Origin: Mytilisepta virgata
Lineage: Eukaryota; Mollusca; Bivalvia; Mytilida; Mytilidae
Reading direction: 5' to 3'
Assembly: GCA_028015205.1 (NCBI GenBank)
Contig: JAPWFG010000018.1
Location: 2,480,001 to 2,544,000 of the forward strand
DNA: 64,000 bases
Numbering within the stretch: the stretch's first letter is position 1; each line of letters starts with the position of its first letter. Shown here in pieces: positions 1 through 10,489 of this stretch. Below the pieces are notes generated by a model, which did no database searches, was not told the origin of the DNA, and was given only the letters and a program-made list of their open reading frames with translations. A program made the translations under genes and the position numbers.

Positions 1-317
1 AGAGGCAACATAACAGCAACTAATGGTGTTTCGTGTGTGATTCTTTATTGTCTTACAATGGGAAATGCAGGGTGACTTTCTCCCCAGGCCAAAATTACTG
101 TAACAAACTAATAATACAGCCGTTGTTGATATTATCAGAGTCATTGTGTACAATCGGTAAAGTACGAAAGACGCAATAATAGTGGACTACTTTTACAACT
201 AACTATGAAACATTCGGATTTATGAGGGTTTTTAACAAGGCGTTGTAAACATTCATGATACATAATTTCCGAGATATTGAAAATCTGATTGAATATTTGG
301 GGAAACTGTCAATTTTC
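1..317. other. No gene recognised
   Basis: AT-rich sequence with no recognisable exon, RNA gene or repeat boundary. It borders the outer end of the left arm of the inverted repeat that follows. Confidence 0.4.
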
Positions 318-1118
318 TTAAGGTAACAGGTACGTAAATGGGCTATCTCACGGATTTGTATGAAATTTTGCAAGCAATTAGAGCATGTAGAACTGCATAT
401 GAATATCGAAAAAATATATAAGTAACTTTTATACTTTTCGGATATATAGCAAATTGAATATTCTGTAGAAAGAAGTACAAATGTATAGGATGCACGTAAA
501 TATCGCAAAAAATATTGAAAAATTTTACTTTAAATTGCCTTTTCTCAAAAACGTGTCCTACAAATTTTCTTTAAAATTGATATGTTATTGCCACTAAAAT
601 TTCCGTTTTATTCATATGAAAGCTATAAGGGGTCACCGAATTTGTTTTTGCAGTATAAATCATCCAAGTGTCTCTGCAATATCTAAAAACGTCGAAAAAT
701 AAGATTTAGAGCCACGAATTCACGATTATTTTTGCCTTTTCGGCGCTTTTTCCAGACTGTATAGCAGATTTAACTATCCATACTCAAAAAACGAATTCGG
801 TGACCCCCTATAAATATTATATCAATAAAACGGAAATTCCCGTAGCAAAAACATATCATTTTTAAAGAAAATTCGTAGGACAGGATTTCGAGAAATGTTA
901 ATTGGTAGTCAAAATTGCTGTACTTTTTTACGATATTTACGTGTATTCTATGCATTTGTACTACTATTTTCCGGATATTTAATTTGCTATATCTCAGAAA
1001 GTGTAAAAGTTATATGTATCATTTTTTCGATGTTCTGGTGCAGTTCCTCATGCTCTAGTTGTATGCAAAATTTCATAAAATTCCGTGAGATTATCCATTT
1101 ACGCACCTGTCACCTTAA
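318..1118. repeat. Large imperfect inverted repeat (fold-back element)
   Basis: The left arm (about 318-645) is the diverged reverse complement of the right arm (about 790-1118). The inner ends pair GGTCACCGAATT (from 631) with AATTCGGTGACC (to 805). The outer ends pair TTAAGGTAACAGGTACG (from 318) with its near complement ending at 1118. About 145 bases of loop separate the arms. The open frames seen in both arms encode similar peptides only because the arms are copies of each other. Likely a fold-back/MITE-like element; no target duplication was identified. A transcript through it would form a long hairpin, which is inference. Confidence 0.7.
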
Positions 1119-3686
1119 CATTTGAAACAACTACTTTCTTAATAATCCCTACATATTGTATCATTGTTGAAGGTAGAAAATCTGAGGAATCAAACATTGT
1201 GCCATCTTTCAAGCCGGCCGGTTGTACAAGGTGTTAGTGCATTATATTTGTGTGTTGTCTCTGGTTCTGTTTCTCTTGGTTGAGCTTCTGGTATTTGGTT
1301 ACACTAAATAAAATATGTTCCTTGTGTTGTTGTTGTTTGTATTTCGCCTTGTCTTTGGAATTCGGTAATATTTTATTGTTCGTGTAGTAATTCGTTTTTT
1401 TTAAACATGAAAATATCCCAATGTGATGTCACAAACAGTATAATCAGCAACAAGAAATAAATAACAAGAAAAGTGCTTGGCCGAAAAAAAGGACAAAGTT
1501 TACTGGATAAGATATTTTTATTCGTTTATCATATTTTGATGTTACTAATTCAAAAATTCAAATTCTTTAATATCATTGAAGACGCCCCAAAGGACAGTTC
1601 AATCAATAACAATGATTATAATTGATTACAATAATTTTATTTCTTACCAATCTTCAGTTATGTCAGTTCAGATCATATTAAATCCACTTAAATTTGGAAG
1701 AATATAAGCCTCAATATGCAATAAGATGGTTTTTTTTTCTGGTATGTCCCATAATTATTTTTGTATCAGAAAGTACCCACAATTTTCGTTAATCATGATA
1801 CAAATAAAAAATCCGACGCGGGACATTTTAGCTCATTGATAAGACCATTTAGCCGAACAAATTGACCTTTAGCGGTAATTTTGCGGAATTTAAAATACTG
1901 TGTGGACATTTTATTGGGAGAGTTTGGTAATGGTCTGGGTCTTTCAGCTGTAAAAATGTTCAAATTTTTTAGTCTGTATGTTGGTCATTAGGAGCACCCT
2001 GTGTGTTTCTAACTGTGTCTTGGCCAAAGCTGGATATGTGTTTGCTCTTTTAATTCTACACAGAGCCTTTGGAACATTTTTCAGATCGTTTGGTTGCAGC
2101 GCCTCCTCTTACTGATCTTGTAATGCGCGTCAAATAATTTTGGAGGGTTTTTCGGTAATAGTCATTAATCTTCTCACTATTGACAACATTTTTGCTTACT
2201 ATACATTGTATGTAACAAAATAATGAAAATTTGCTGTAAAATGTTCCGCTAAAATGTCCTGCGTCCAAAAAAATCGAATCCAGCATCAAGCTCTCAAGAA
2301 AATATAATGGGAAATGATTTTCTTCGACCTCGTTCAAATTGGTAAAAATTTTCACTACAGACATATCAAATGTTCAGGACTTTGTGTTTGTTAATATAAT
2401 TTAGTAAAACTATGCAGCTCGCATGAAGTCTAATATGTTGAACTATTTATTTCGAATTCCTGTTACATATATTAACACACATTTGAAGATTAAATATGAA
2501 CATGAAAAAATATGGAGTTCTGAACTAATTTTCAATCTCTTTCATATTTTTTTTTAAAATTACTTTGCATATTGTAGACATTTGACAATAACCAAGTTAC
2601 CGTGATTAGGAACATAATGTGATTTGTACCGGAAATGTGATTTGATAACTATCAATAATGAAGTGTGACTAAAGATTTGTATTTATCTCAATTTTATATG
2701 CGTTTATCAATAGAATAATTACAATATAAGGATTTTTATTGTTTAACATCTTCCAGCTAATTCGCAACTTGGAAACTACTGTGAATAGGATAATAACGAT
2801 CGTCACCATAGCGGCATGGGTCGACCGGGGAATGTGGACCATGACATTATTTTACTTCCCAATCTGACACATGAAACATTGTACGACTTGGTTATAATGT
2901 GACACGCATATAAATTCCTTCGACATGTCAATGGTCAAGTGGTCATGAAAAGTTATAAATATATCTTTACAACAATGTAGTTTCTTTAAAGGCATCGTTC
3001 AGAAAGTTGAACTAAATATTCTCGATGTTATAAAGTCTAATTCCTTTCAATATATATATTGTTGTAAATTTAATGTTTTTTTTGCACTGAATTCGGCATT
3101 TAAAATTTAAAATGTAATATTTTAAAGCAAAATTACCTAATAGCTCATAAAGTGCATTGATTTATTTTCCTTTTATCTTTACAACTTGTTCCCTTCATGT
3201 TCTATATGTATAATTTTTTTTAAATCACACTGAACTAAAATACTAGTTAATACAGTATATACTTTTGACGATAAAAGACTCGAAATATTCAATGCCCTCA
3301 ATTTGTGGTGAAAGTAGAAGGAGACGAAACTTTCATAGATAGGCTCATAACCTTATCGTTTTTTTTTTCTAATTATTCTCATATTTATTTTTTTTTGTAT
3401 TTGTTTGCTATATTACTGTGACACTGTTATCACGAAATCTCCGTTTTAATGAGATTCCTTACTTTCTCTTCTCCTTCGAATCTATTCTTTTGCCATTATT
3501 GCTATTCATTATAAAAAAAATATATTCATGTGTATTCAACTCTTCCTGTGTATCTATTCACTCGGACCTTAGAAACCGTAGTTTGGAGAACGTTTACTGA
3601 CAAACTAAAATGTGTGTCAATGAAATTGAATTATAATATATCGTGTCACACCATGTAATTGTGTTACATTTACGTATTGTATGAAG
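1119..3686. other. Intergenic stretch, nothing firmly recognised
   Basis: About 2.6 kb of AT-rich DNA with no supported exon, RNA gene or clear repeat. A 102-codon open frame on the minus strand (2056-2364) ends in a basic, serine- and lysine-rich peptide that looks somewhat protein-like. It matches no domain I know and has no obvious splice context, so it is not called as a gene. Confidence 0.4.
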
Positions 3687-3690
3687 AGTG

Positions 3691-4299
3691 TGTTACGGCC
3701 GAAATCACCTTTAAAATGTAGCCAACAAAAGACACAAATCAATAATAAAATTTAACAAGATTTATTATATATACAAAGTTTACAAAAATATTACAAAAAA
3801 AACTAAAATGTCAACTTAACTGTTCAAAATCCTGTTTTTTCTTGATCCGGAATTCTGGTCACTGTTGCCTGAATCCAAACGGAGTATTATATCCAATCAG
3901 TCACAATCTAGTATGATGTAATGAAAATAACAGTCTGTCAAGTACGATGTATGAAACGTAAATAAATCCAACAGCTGAGAACACAAGAATGTCTATGTAC
4001 GGTCCAATATGCTATGCTCTGCAAGTTTAACTTTCGTGTCCATATATATACTGTAGAACGGAAACTTCTGGAATACGGTAGAAGTTCGAATCACACCATA
4101 ATTATTACGTAAGTCAAATAGAAAGTTCTAGTCATTCCACCAGTATCCATTATTGTTCCAGTGATTTCTAAACTGCGCAGTTATAACATTATTTGGTAAA
4201 CAATTATAAGTATTATGTAAACATAGTATACATGTTATAAGGCTACGCCAAACAAATTAGGCCAAGATAAATAAATATAATAATTACAATATCATAACA
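3691..4299 (-). repeat. 3' LTR of the Gmr1-like element
   Basis: 609 bp; matches 9103-9711 at every base I compared by eye. On the coding (minus) strand it starts TGTTATGATATTG and ends CGGCCGTAACA, giving the short terminal inverted repeat TGTTA/TAACA. An AATAAA polyadenylation signal on the minus strand lies at 3761-3766, appropriately placed for 3'-end formation in this LTR. Confidence 0.95.
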
Positions 4300-4310
4300 C
4301 CTCCCCCCTT
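4300..4310 (-). other. Polypurine tract
   Basis: Read on the minus strand this is AAGGGGGGAGG, directly abutting the 3' LTR. That is the expected position and composition of the plus-strand primer in LTR retrotransposons. Confidence 0.85.
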
Positions 4311-4381
4311 AAAAGAAGTTTGAGTGTAACGAAAACTTCATGAACAATATATACAAAAATATATAGTATGTATACAGTGTT

Positions 4382-7300
4382 TTAATAAGATCTAGATAAA
4401 GCATCTGCTATTACGTTATCTTTACCTTTAATATGTTTTACAATAATATCATATTCCTGTAACAATAAACTCCACCTAGTCAACCTCTGGTTCTTGTTTC
4501 TCATTTTATGTATGAAGGTGAGAGGATTATGATCAGTATAAACCAGAATAGGATGCATAGTGGGATTTAAATATACATCAAAATGTTGAAGTGCAGACAA
4601 CAGTGCAAAACATTCTTTTTCAATAGTGGAATAATTTTTCTGATGTTTATCTAATTTCTTGGAAAAATATGATATAGGTTTCTCAACATTATCATCTGTT
4701 TCTTGATATAAAACGGCTCCAACTCCTACATCACTTGCATCAACGGCAAGTTTGAATTGCTTTTTAAAGTCTGGAGTGATAAGAACGGGACTGTTAATTA
4801 AAAGTGATTTGCTTTTTTCAAAAGAGTTTTGACAATTATCACTCCAGATGAATTTAGAATCTTTTCGTAAAAGATGAGTCAATGGTTGAACAACAGTAGC
4901 AAAATTTGAACAAAATTTTCTGTAAAATCCAATCATGCCTAAATATCTCATAAGTTGTTTTTTATTTGTAGGAGGAGGAAAATTGGTAATTGCATCCACT
5001 TTAGCCTTAATAGGTTTTACTTGACCTTGGCCAACTGTGTGCCCTAAATAATCAACAGTGGCCTTACAAAATTCACTTTTAGCAAGATTAACAGTCAAAT
5101 TTGATTGTGACAATCTATCAAAAGTATCATATAAATGTGTTAAATGCTCTTCCCAGCTATCACTACATACAATAAGATCATCAATATAAGCATAACAACA
5201 GTCTAAATCTTTTATAACATTATTGATCATTCTTTGAAACGTAGCTGGAGCATTTTTCATACCAAACGGCATGACAGTATATTGAAATAAGCCGTCTGGT
5301 GTGACAAAAGCTGATATTTCACGAGCTCTCGGTGTCAGGGGGACCTGCCAGTAACCTTTTAATAAATCAAATTTGCTTACGAATTTTGATTGTCCAATGT
5401 TATCAATGCAATCCTCTATCCTTGGAATCGGATAGGAGTCAGATTTTGAAACTGAGTTGACTTTTCTGAAGTCAGTAACGAAACGAAAGGTTTTATCTGG
5501 TTTGGGCACAAGAAGACAAGGAGAGCTCCATTCACTGTTACTCGGCTCAATAATATCATTGTCAAGCATATATCTAATTTCTTGTCTCATAACATCAAGT
5601 TTAAGTGGATTGAGCCGGTAAGGATGTTGCTTAATTGGAGAAGCATCGCCTACATCAACATCATGACAAACAGCAGTGGTTTTGTTTGGCACATCTGGAA
5701 AAAGATTTTTAAAAGAAAATACCAAAGTTTTCAATTTTTGTCTGCGATCGAAAGACAGATGTGCAAGTTTTGAGTCTAAATTTGACAAAATTTCTGAATT
5801 TTTCAATCTAACAGTTTGTTCCATAGTCTTCGAATCAAAAGATGGTTCAATTATATCTGGTTTGTCATGATCGTTCTCTGATTTAACCATGGCTAAAGTG
5901 GCAACTGGTTTACTCTCACCTTCATTAGTACGCTCAAAATATGGTTTTAACATATTAATGTGACACACTCTATTTTGTTTACGCCGACCTGGAGTTTTTA
6001 CAATATAATTCAAATCATTGATTTTACTGTCAATTGTATAAGGACCACAGTATTTAGCCTGTAAAGGATGCCCAGGGACTGGCAAAAATACAAGTACCTT
6101 ATCACCAGGCTCAAAAACTCTGTCCCTGGCATCTTTATCATACCATATTTTCATCTTATTCTGTACAGTTTTTAAGTTTTTCTGAGCAATTTGACAAGCA
6201 GTATACAATTTTTCTTTAAATCTAGATACATAGTCTAGAAGATTCAAGTCAGTGTGTTCAGTAAGCCATTTTTCCTTAATCAATTTCAAAGGTCCCCTTA
6301 CAGTATGACCAAACACTAACTCAAAGGGGCTAAAACCAAGGGATTCTTGAACAGCCTCTCGGACCGCAAAAAGTAGAAAGTGAACACCATCATCCCAGTC
6401 CCTGTCAAATTGAAGACAAAAAGTTCTAATCATGTTCTTCAGTGTTTGATGAAAACGTTCTAAGGCACCTTGAGATTCTGGATGATAAGCACTTGATCTA
6501 TACTGAGTAATCCCTAACTGGTAAACGACCTGCTGAAATAAACCTGACATAAAATTTGAACCCTGGTCGGACTGTATAGACTTAGGAAGTCCTACTAATG
6601 TGAAAAATTTGATAAGAGCTTTGACAATAGTTGGTGTGTTGATATTCCTTAAGGGAATAGCCTCAGGAAAGCGAGTGGATGTACACATGATCGTTAATAA
6701 ATAAGCATTTCCTGTCTTGGTCTTTGGTAAAGGTCCAACGCAATCAATAAGCACTCGGCTGAAAGGTTCTTCAAAGGCTGGAATTGGCAGAAGTGGTGCT
6801 GGTGGTATTTTCTGGTTAGGCTTGCCAACAACCTGGCATATATGGCATGATTTGCAGTATTCTGTGACATCATTTCTAAGTCTGGGCCAGTAGAAATGTT
6901 GTAATATCTTAAGGCAAGTCTTCCTTATACCTAAATGTCCAGCCAAGGGGGTGTCATGGGCAAGACCAATAATTTCTTGCCTATAGACTTTAGGCACCAC
7001 CACTTGGTATAACACTCTCCATTCCTCCTCTGGGATAGCATCAGGGGGCCTCCACTTCCTCATTAAAATGCCGTCTTGATGGTAGTAACATTCGGCCACT
7101 TTGTCTGCTTCTTCTTGGGGTAGAGCCCTCTTGCCGAGCTGAAGAACCTCAGGGTCTTTATTCTGTTCTTCCCTAAATGTTCTTTTGTCTAATGAATGGC
7201 TGTTCACGTCTGGCCATGGCATAATTACACGTTTGTTAGTACCAGGTGGTCTTATTATGGCCTTTTCTGAGCTACCGGGACCTTCAATGTCGGCAAAGAA

Positions 7301-9013
7301 AGAGTCAGAAAGGTCCATATAATCATACTGGCCTTCTTGTAAATCCTCATCTTGTTGTTTTCTTGCCATTGCCCTAGTAACGACACAAGCTGGATAGAGT
7401 TCAGCATCATCTTCAGGTGATTTAACATCCACCACCGGTTCATTTGTAACAATTGGTTCAGCAACCACTTTGTTCCTAGCTAGATCATTTCCTAGCAATA
7501 ATGAAACACCCTCAACAGGGAGTGTAGGACGAACACCCACAACAACTGGTCCAGTAATTAAATCTGACTTCAAATAAATACGATGGAGGGGAACATCTAT
7601 ACAACCTAACTCCACACCTCGTAACAAAACGGAGGCACCAACGGACGTCTCCTCGGACAAAGGCAACATACCTTCCAACAACAAAGACTGAGAAGCTCCA
7701 GTGTCCCGTAAAATCTTAATAGGCTGAGGAGTAGTATTATTAACAATAGAAACAAACCCATCAGACATAAAGGGCTTATAATCCTCCATGTAATCACAAA
7801 AACTGGACTTTAAAGCCTGACTCGCAGGACATTCCAACTTATTGGTAACAACGGGTGTCGTACAAGCACTGGACTTGGGCTTATGATCTCTTTCATTCTT
7901 CTTCTGGAGTCTAAAACAATCAGCCATCAGGTGACCATTTTTCTTACAATAAGCACAAGTTAGTGACTTCTTCTCAAAAGTATCAAATTTTGGACCAGAC
8001 ATGTTATAACTAGACGGACTCTTATTCTGTGCAACAGGCTTAATATCAGTACGCTCAGTGCTTTGATTTTTGTAATTTCCGCTTGAAGTATTAAAATTTT
8101 GACCTTTGAAACTCCTTTTATGTGAAATGGTATAATTATCGGAAACAACAGCTGCATCTTGCAATGTCTCAACAGTTTTGTCATCTAAATGTGTTTTTAA
8201 GTCTAAATTAACACACTGCTTGAACTCTTCTAATAACATTAATTGTCTTAATTTATCAAAATTTTTATCTATTTTCTTTGACGTAAGCCATTTATCAAAT
8301 AAATCTTCTTTTTCCCTAGCAAATTCAACATAGGTTTGTGTTTCAAACTTTTTATAAGACCTAAATTTCTGTCTATATGCTTCTGGCACTAGCTCATAAG
8401 CTTTCAAAACTTCCTGTTTAACAGTGTCATAATCAGAACTTTTTTCTGAAGAAAGTGCTGAGTAAATTTCAGCGGCCTTGCCCACAAAAACACTTTGCAA
8501 CATTGTAGTCCAATAAGGCTTTGGCCATTTCAAATTTTGAGCAATTTTCTCAAATTGTGGAAAAAATTTATCCACCGTTTTTTCACAAAATTTGGGAACC
8601 AAACGTATATTTTTTGCTGCCTCAAATTGTTCTGATTTTGACTTAGTGTTGCTTTCTACTTTAGCTATTTCTATTTTTATTTTCTCCATCTCTAACCTTT
8701 CTCTCATTTCAAGTTCTGCCTGTAATTGTTTTTCTTCTTTTTCTAATTGTTTTAATTTAAGTTCGTGTTCTAATTCAAGCTGTTTTAATTTTAAAGCATC
8801 AACATTTTCGACCTTGAGGTCAAGAGCCTCTTCACCAAAAATTTCTAAATCAACTAAATTGTCTATTACCAAATTTTTTATAATTTGTTTTCTCATAGAT
8901 GTTCTAAAATCTATTTTTAGATGTTTAGCAAGCAACACTAATTCTTCTTTCTTTAATTTATCAAACCCTTCCAGGTCTGGCGTTTTCAAAAATTTACCAG
9001 CATCAAATTCCAT
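4382..9013 (-). CDS. Gag-pol polyprotein: gag, protease, integrase, reverse transcriptase, RNase H
   Basis: A 1543-residue single frame. Residues 60-120 are charged and probably coiled coil. About 130-300 is a helical gag region whose 215-300 part resembles the SCAN domain. A CX2CX4HX4C zinc knuckle lies at 353-366. The protease motif DTGAS starts at 437, with LLGND at 506-510. Integrase has an N-terminal zinc module (H686, H693, C723, C726), catalytic D757, D816 and E852 (exactly 35 residues between the last two) and a GPY module near 990. Reverse transcriptase follows with YIDD at 1276-1279. RNase H has D1425, E1465 and D1494. Integrase before RT reverses the usual gypsy order and matches Gmr1-like elements. 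There is no frameshift or stop between gag and pol, and all catalytic residues are present. The start is the first ATG about 70 bases after the primer site. Activity is inferred, not shown. Confidence 0.95.
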   Translation of the reverse strand: MEFDAGKFLKTPDLEGFDKLKKEELVLLAKHLKIDFRTSMRKQIIKNLVIDNLVDLEIFGEEALDLKVENVDALKLKQLELEHELKLKQLEKEEKQLQAELEMRERLEMEKIKIEIAKVESNTKSKSEQFEAAKNIRLVPKFCEKTVDKFFPQFEKIAQNLKWPKPYWTTMLQSVFVGKAAEIYSALSSEKSSDYDTVKQEVLKAYELVPEAYRQKFRSYKKFETQTYVEFAREKEDLFDKWLTSKKIDKNFDKLRQLMLLEEFKQCVNLDLKTHLDDKTVETLQDAAVVSDNYTISHKRSFKGQNFNTSSGNYKNQSTERTDIKPVAQNKSPSSYNMSGPKFDTFEKKSLTCAYCKKNGHLMADCFRLQKKNERDHKPKSSACTTPVVTNKLECPASQALKSSFCDYMEDYKPFMSDGFVSIVNNTTPQPIKILRDTGASQSLLLEGMLPLSEETSVGASVLLRGVELGCIDVPLHRIYLKSDLITGPVVVGVRPTLPVEGVSLLLGNDLARNKVVAEPIVTNEPVVDVKSPEDDAELYPACVVTRAMARKQQDEDLQEGQYDYMDLSDSFFADIEGPGSSEKAIIRPPGTNKRVIMPWPDVNSHSLDKRTFREEQNKDPEVLQLGKRALPQEEADKVAECYYHQDGILMRKWRPPDAIPEEEWRVLYQVVVPKVYRQEIIGLAHDTPLAGHLGIRKTCLKILQHFYWPRLRNDVTEYCKSCHICQVVGKPNQKIPPAPLLPIPAFEEPFSRVLIDCVGPLPKTKTGNAYLLTIMCTSTRFPEAIPLRNINTPTIVKALIKFFTLVGLPKSIQSDQGSNFMSGLFQQVVYQLGITQYRSSAYHPESQGALERFHQTLKNMIRTFCLQFDRDWDDGVHFLLFAVREAVQESLGFSPFELVFGHTVRGPLKLIKEKWLTEHTDLNLLDYVSRFKEKLYTACQIAQKNLKTVQNKMKIWYDKDARDRVFEPGDKVLVFLPVPGHPLQAKYCGPYTIDSKINDLNYIVKTPGRRKQNRVCHINMLKPYFERTNEGESKPVATLAMVKSENDHDKPDIIEPSFDSKTMEQTVRLKNSEILSNLDSKLAHLSFDRRQKLKTLVFSFKNLFPDVPNKTTAVCHDVDVGDASPIKQHPYRLNPLKLDVMRQEIRYMLDNDIIEPSNSEWSSPCLLVPKPDKTFRFVTDFRKVNSVSKSDSYPIPRIEDCIDNIGQSKFVSKFDLLKGYWQVPLTPRAREISAFVTPDGLFQYTVMPFGMKNAPATFQRMINNVIKDLDCCYAYIDDLIVCSDSWEEHLTHLYDTFDRLSQSNLTVNLAKSEFCKATVDYLGHTVGQGQVKPIKAKVDAITNFPPPTNKKQLMRYLGMIGFYRKFCSNFATVVQPLTHLLRKDSKFIWSDNCQNSFEKSKSLLINSPVLITPDFKKQFKLAVDASDVGVGAVLYQETDDNVEKPISYFSKKLDKHQKNYSTIEKECFALLSALQHFDVYLNPTMHPILVYTDHNPLTFIHKMRNKNQRLTRWSLLLQEYDIIVKHIKGKDNVIADALSRSY

Positions 9014-9079
9014 TTTGTAGAATTTTGTTGGCTAATTCTAATAAAAATACTGAAAAAAATTATTAAGATATTAACGTTC

Positions 9080-9097
9080 TCCCGAGACGAGCCCCCA
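9080..9097 (-). other. Primer binding site, tRNA-Pro type
   Basis: On the minus strand, five bases after the 5' LTR, the sequence reads TGGGGGCTCGTC (9097 down to 9086) followed by TCGGG. The first 12 bases match the complement of the tRNA-Pro 3' end, the same primer class used by gammaretroviruses such as MLV. The match degrades by one inserted base after that. Confidence 0.8.
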
Positions 9098-9102
9098 ATT
9101 TC

Positions 9103-9711
9103 TGTTACGGCCGAAATCACCTTTAAAATGTAGCCAACAAAAGACACAAATCAATAATAAAATTTAACAAGATTTATTATATATACAAAGTTTACAAAAA
9201 TATTACAAAAAAAACTAAAATGTCAACTTAACTGTTCAAAATCCTGTTTTTTCTTGATCCGGAATTCTGGTCACTGTTGCCTGAATCCAAACGGAGTATT
9301 ATATCCAATCAGTCACAATCTAGTATGATGTAATGAAAATAACAGTCTGTCAAGTACGATGTATGAAACGTAAATAAATCCAACAGCTGAGAACACAAGA
9401 ATGTCTATGTACGGTCCAATATGCTATGCTCTGCAAGTTTAACTTTCGTGTCCATATATATACTGTAGAACGGAAACTTCTGGAATACGGTAGAAGTTCG
9501 AATCACACCATAATTATTACGTAAGTCAAATAGAAAGTTCTAGTCATTCCACCAGTATCCATTATTGTTCCAGTGATTTCTAAACTGCGCAGTTATAACA
9601 TTATTTGGTAAACAATTATAAGTATTATGTAAACATAGTATACATGTTATAAGGCTACGCCAAACAAATTAGGCCAAGATAAATAAATATAATAATTACA
9701 ATATCATAACA
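9103..9711 (-). repeat. 5' LTR of the Gmr1-like element, with promoter
   Basis: 609 bp, same as 3691-4299 by eye. On the coding strand a TATATATA box lies at about 9453-9462, so initiation is expected some 25-30 bases downstream (near 9425) inside the LTR. The flank after 9711 is the AGTG target duplication. Confidence 0.95.
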
Positions 9712-9715
9712 AGTG

Positions 9716-10092
9716 ATATAGAATCCTTTAATGAACATTAAAAACAAAACCAAACCTGCTGAGTTTTGAAGAAACATCTTTCACGTTTAATTCATATTGA
9801 TTATGTGCTTAGAACCACTTTTTTCCCTGCCAATTAAATAGAAATTGAAACGAAATAAATAAAAATTATAATAATGGAAATTACTAAATGAAAATCTAAT
9901 TAAAATAATACTGTAAGAGAGAGAGAGAGAGAGAGAAATAATTTTTCCTCTTTTTTCTTATGCTCAGTAATTTCTCGATTACACCTAACGTTTCATATAT
10001 ATTATATTTCTTTATTTGAAATGCATGTTTATACCTCTAGGGGTTGATAACAAACAAAATGAACATAATAAACAAAGTAGAATAAAGTCACA
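9716..10092. other. Intergenic stretch with (AG)n microsatellite
   Basis: A perfect (AG)n run lies at about 9916-9936. Nothing else was recognised before the LINE relic. Confidence 0.5.
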
Positions 10093-10290
10093 TCAATATA
10101 GCATACACAAACTTGTACAAAATCTACGCAGTTGTAGAGTCCATTTTCTAAGTTCGAGAGATTTTTTTATAGATGGAGCTGCAAACTGCATAAGATCATT
10201 ATGAGAAAGTATTCTTTTTAGTTTCTCAGAAGTTGATAAGTTATTTATATCTGGTAATTTGGTTAAAACATTAAAGAATCCTTGTCTAAA
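10093..10290 (-). pseudogene. C-terminal relic of a non-LTR retrotransposon reverse transcriptase
   Basis: Read on the minus strand, a 65-codon frame ends at a TGA (10093-10095) and contains the stretches LSTSEKLKRILSHND and SIKKSLELRKW. Bivalve CR1/L2-like LINE polyproteins often end with a short region of this pattern (hydrophobic, NLS..EKL..IL, then a helix ending in a basic R-K). Upstream the frame is broken near 10325, so only the 3' tip of the element remains. The family assignment is from memory of such C-termini and is moderate. Confidence 0.45.
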
Positions 10291-10397
10291 AGTACTATAT
10301 AATACGTAGGAGTAAATCCATAGTCAAATCTGTTTTTTTTTTTAATTTCTAGACTATTGTTGCATGCTAAGGTTTTGTGTATGGTTTATTTGCTACT

Positions 10398-10428
10398 TGT
10401 GTGTGTGTGTGGGGGGGGGGGGGGGGGG
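10398..10428. repeat. Compound (TG)n-(G)n microsatellite
   Basis: A (TG)n run passes directly into 18 consecutive G residues. A second, longer poly-G run lies at 10950-10972. Such runs are prone to length error in sequencing and assembly. Confidence 0.9.
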
Positions 10429-10489
10429 TTTAGGTGGATGTATATTATAAATGTTTAATGTCTAGTGGTAGTTATTAAATGTACATATA

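Larger units (their letters stand above)
3687..9715 (-). mobile_element. Complete Ty3/gypsy-class LTR retrotransposon, Gmr1-like domain order
   Basis: The element runs from 3691 to 9711 on the minus strand and is flanked by the 4-bp direct repeat AGTG (3687-3690 and 9712-9715), read as the target-site duplication. It has two 609-bp LTRs that look identical by eye, beginning TGTTA and ending TAACA on either strand. Inside are a tRNA-Pro-like primer binding site next to the 5' LTR, a polypurine tract next to the 3' LTR, and a single uninterrupted gag-pol frame. No envelope-like frame is present. Intact frame, matching LTRs and intact duplication point to a very recent insertion that may still be competent. 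A diverged solo LTR of the family sits at 58430-59039. Confidence 0.95.

Noticed and set aside
203..508. 101-codon minus-strand frame with a similar frame at 895-1125 on the plus strand
   Set aside because: The resemblance is explained by the inverted repeat. Both peptides are low-complexity and hydrophobic, with no start or splice context.
8592..9020. 142-codon open frame on the plus strand
   Set aside because: It lies antisense to the charged lysine/glutamate-rich start of gag; the serine-rich peptide is a shadow of those codons.
4300..9102. Envelope gene in the LTR element
   Set aside because: Only 82 bases separate the gag-pol stop from the 3' LTR, and no second frame with signal peptide or membrane segment exists.
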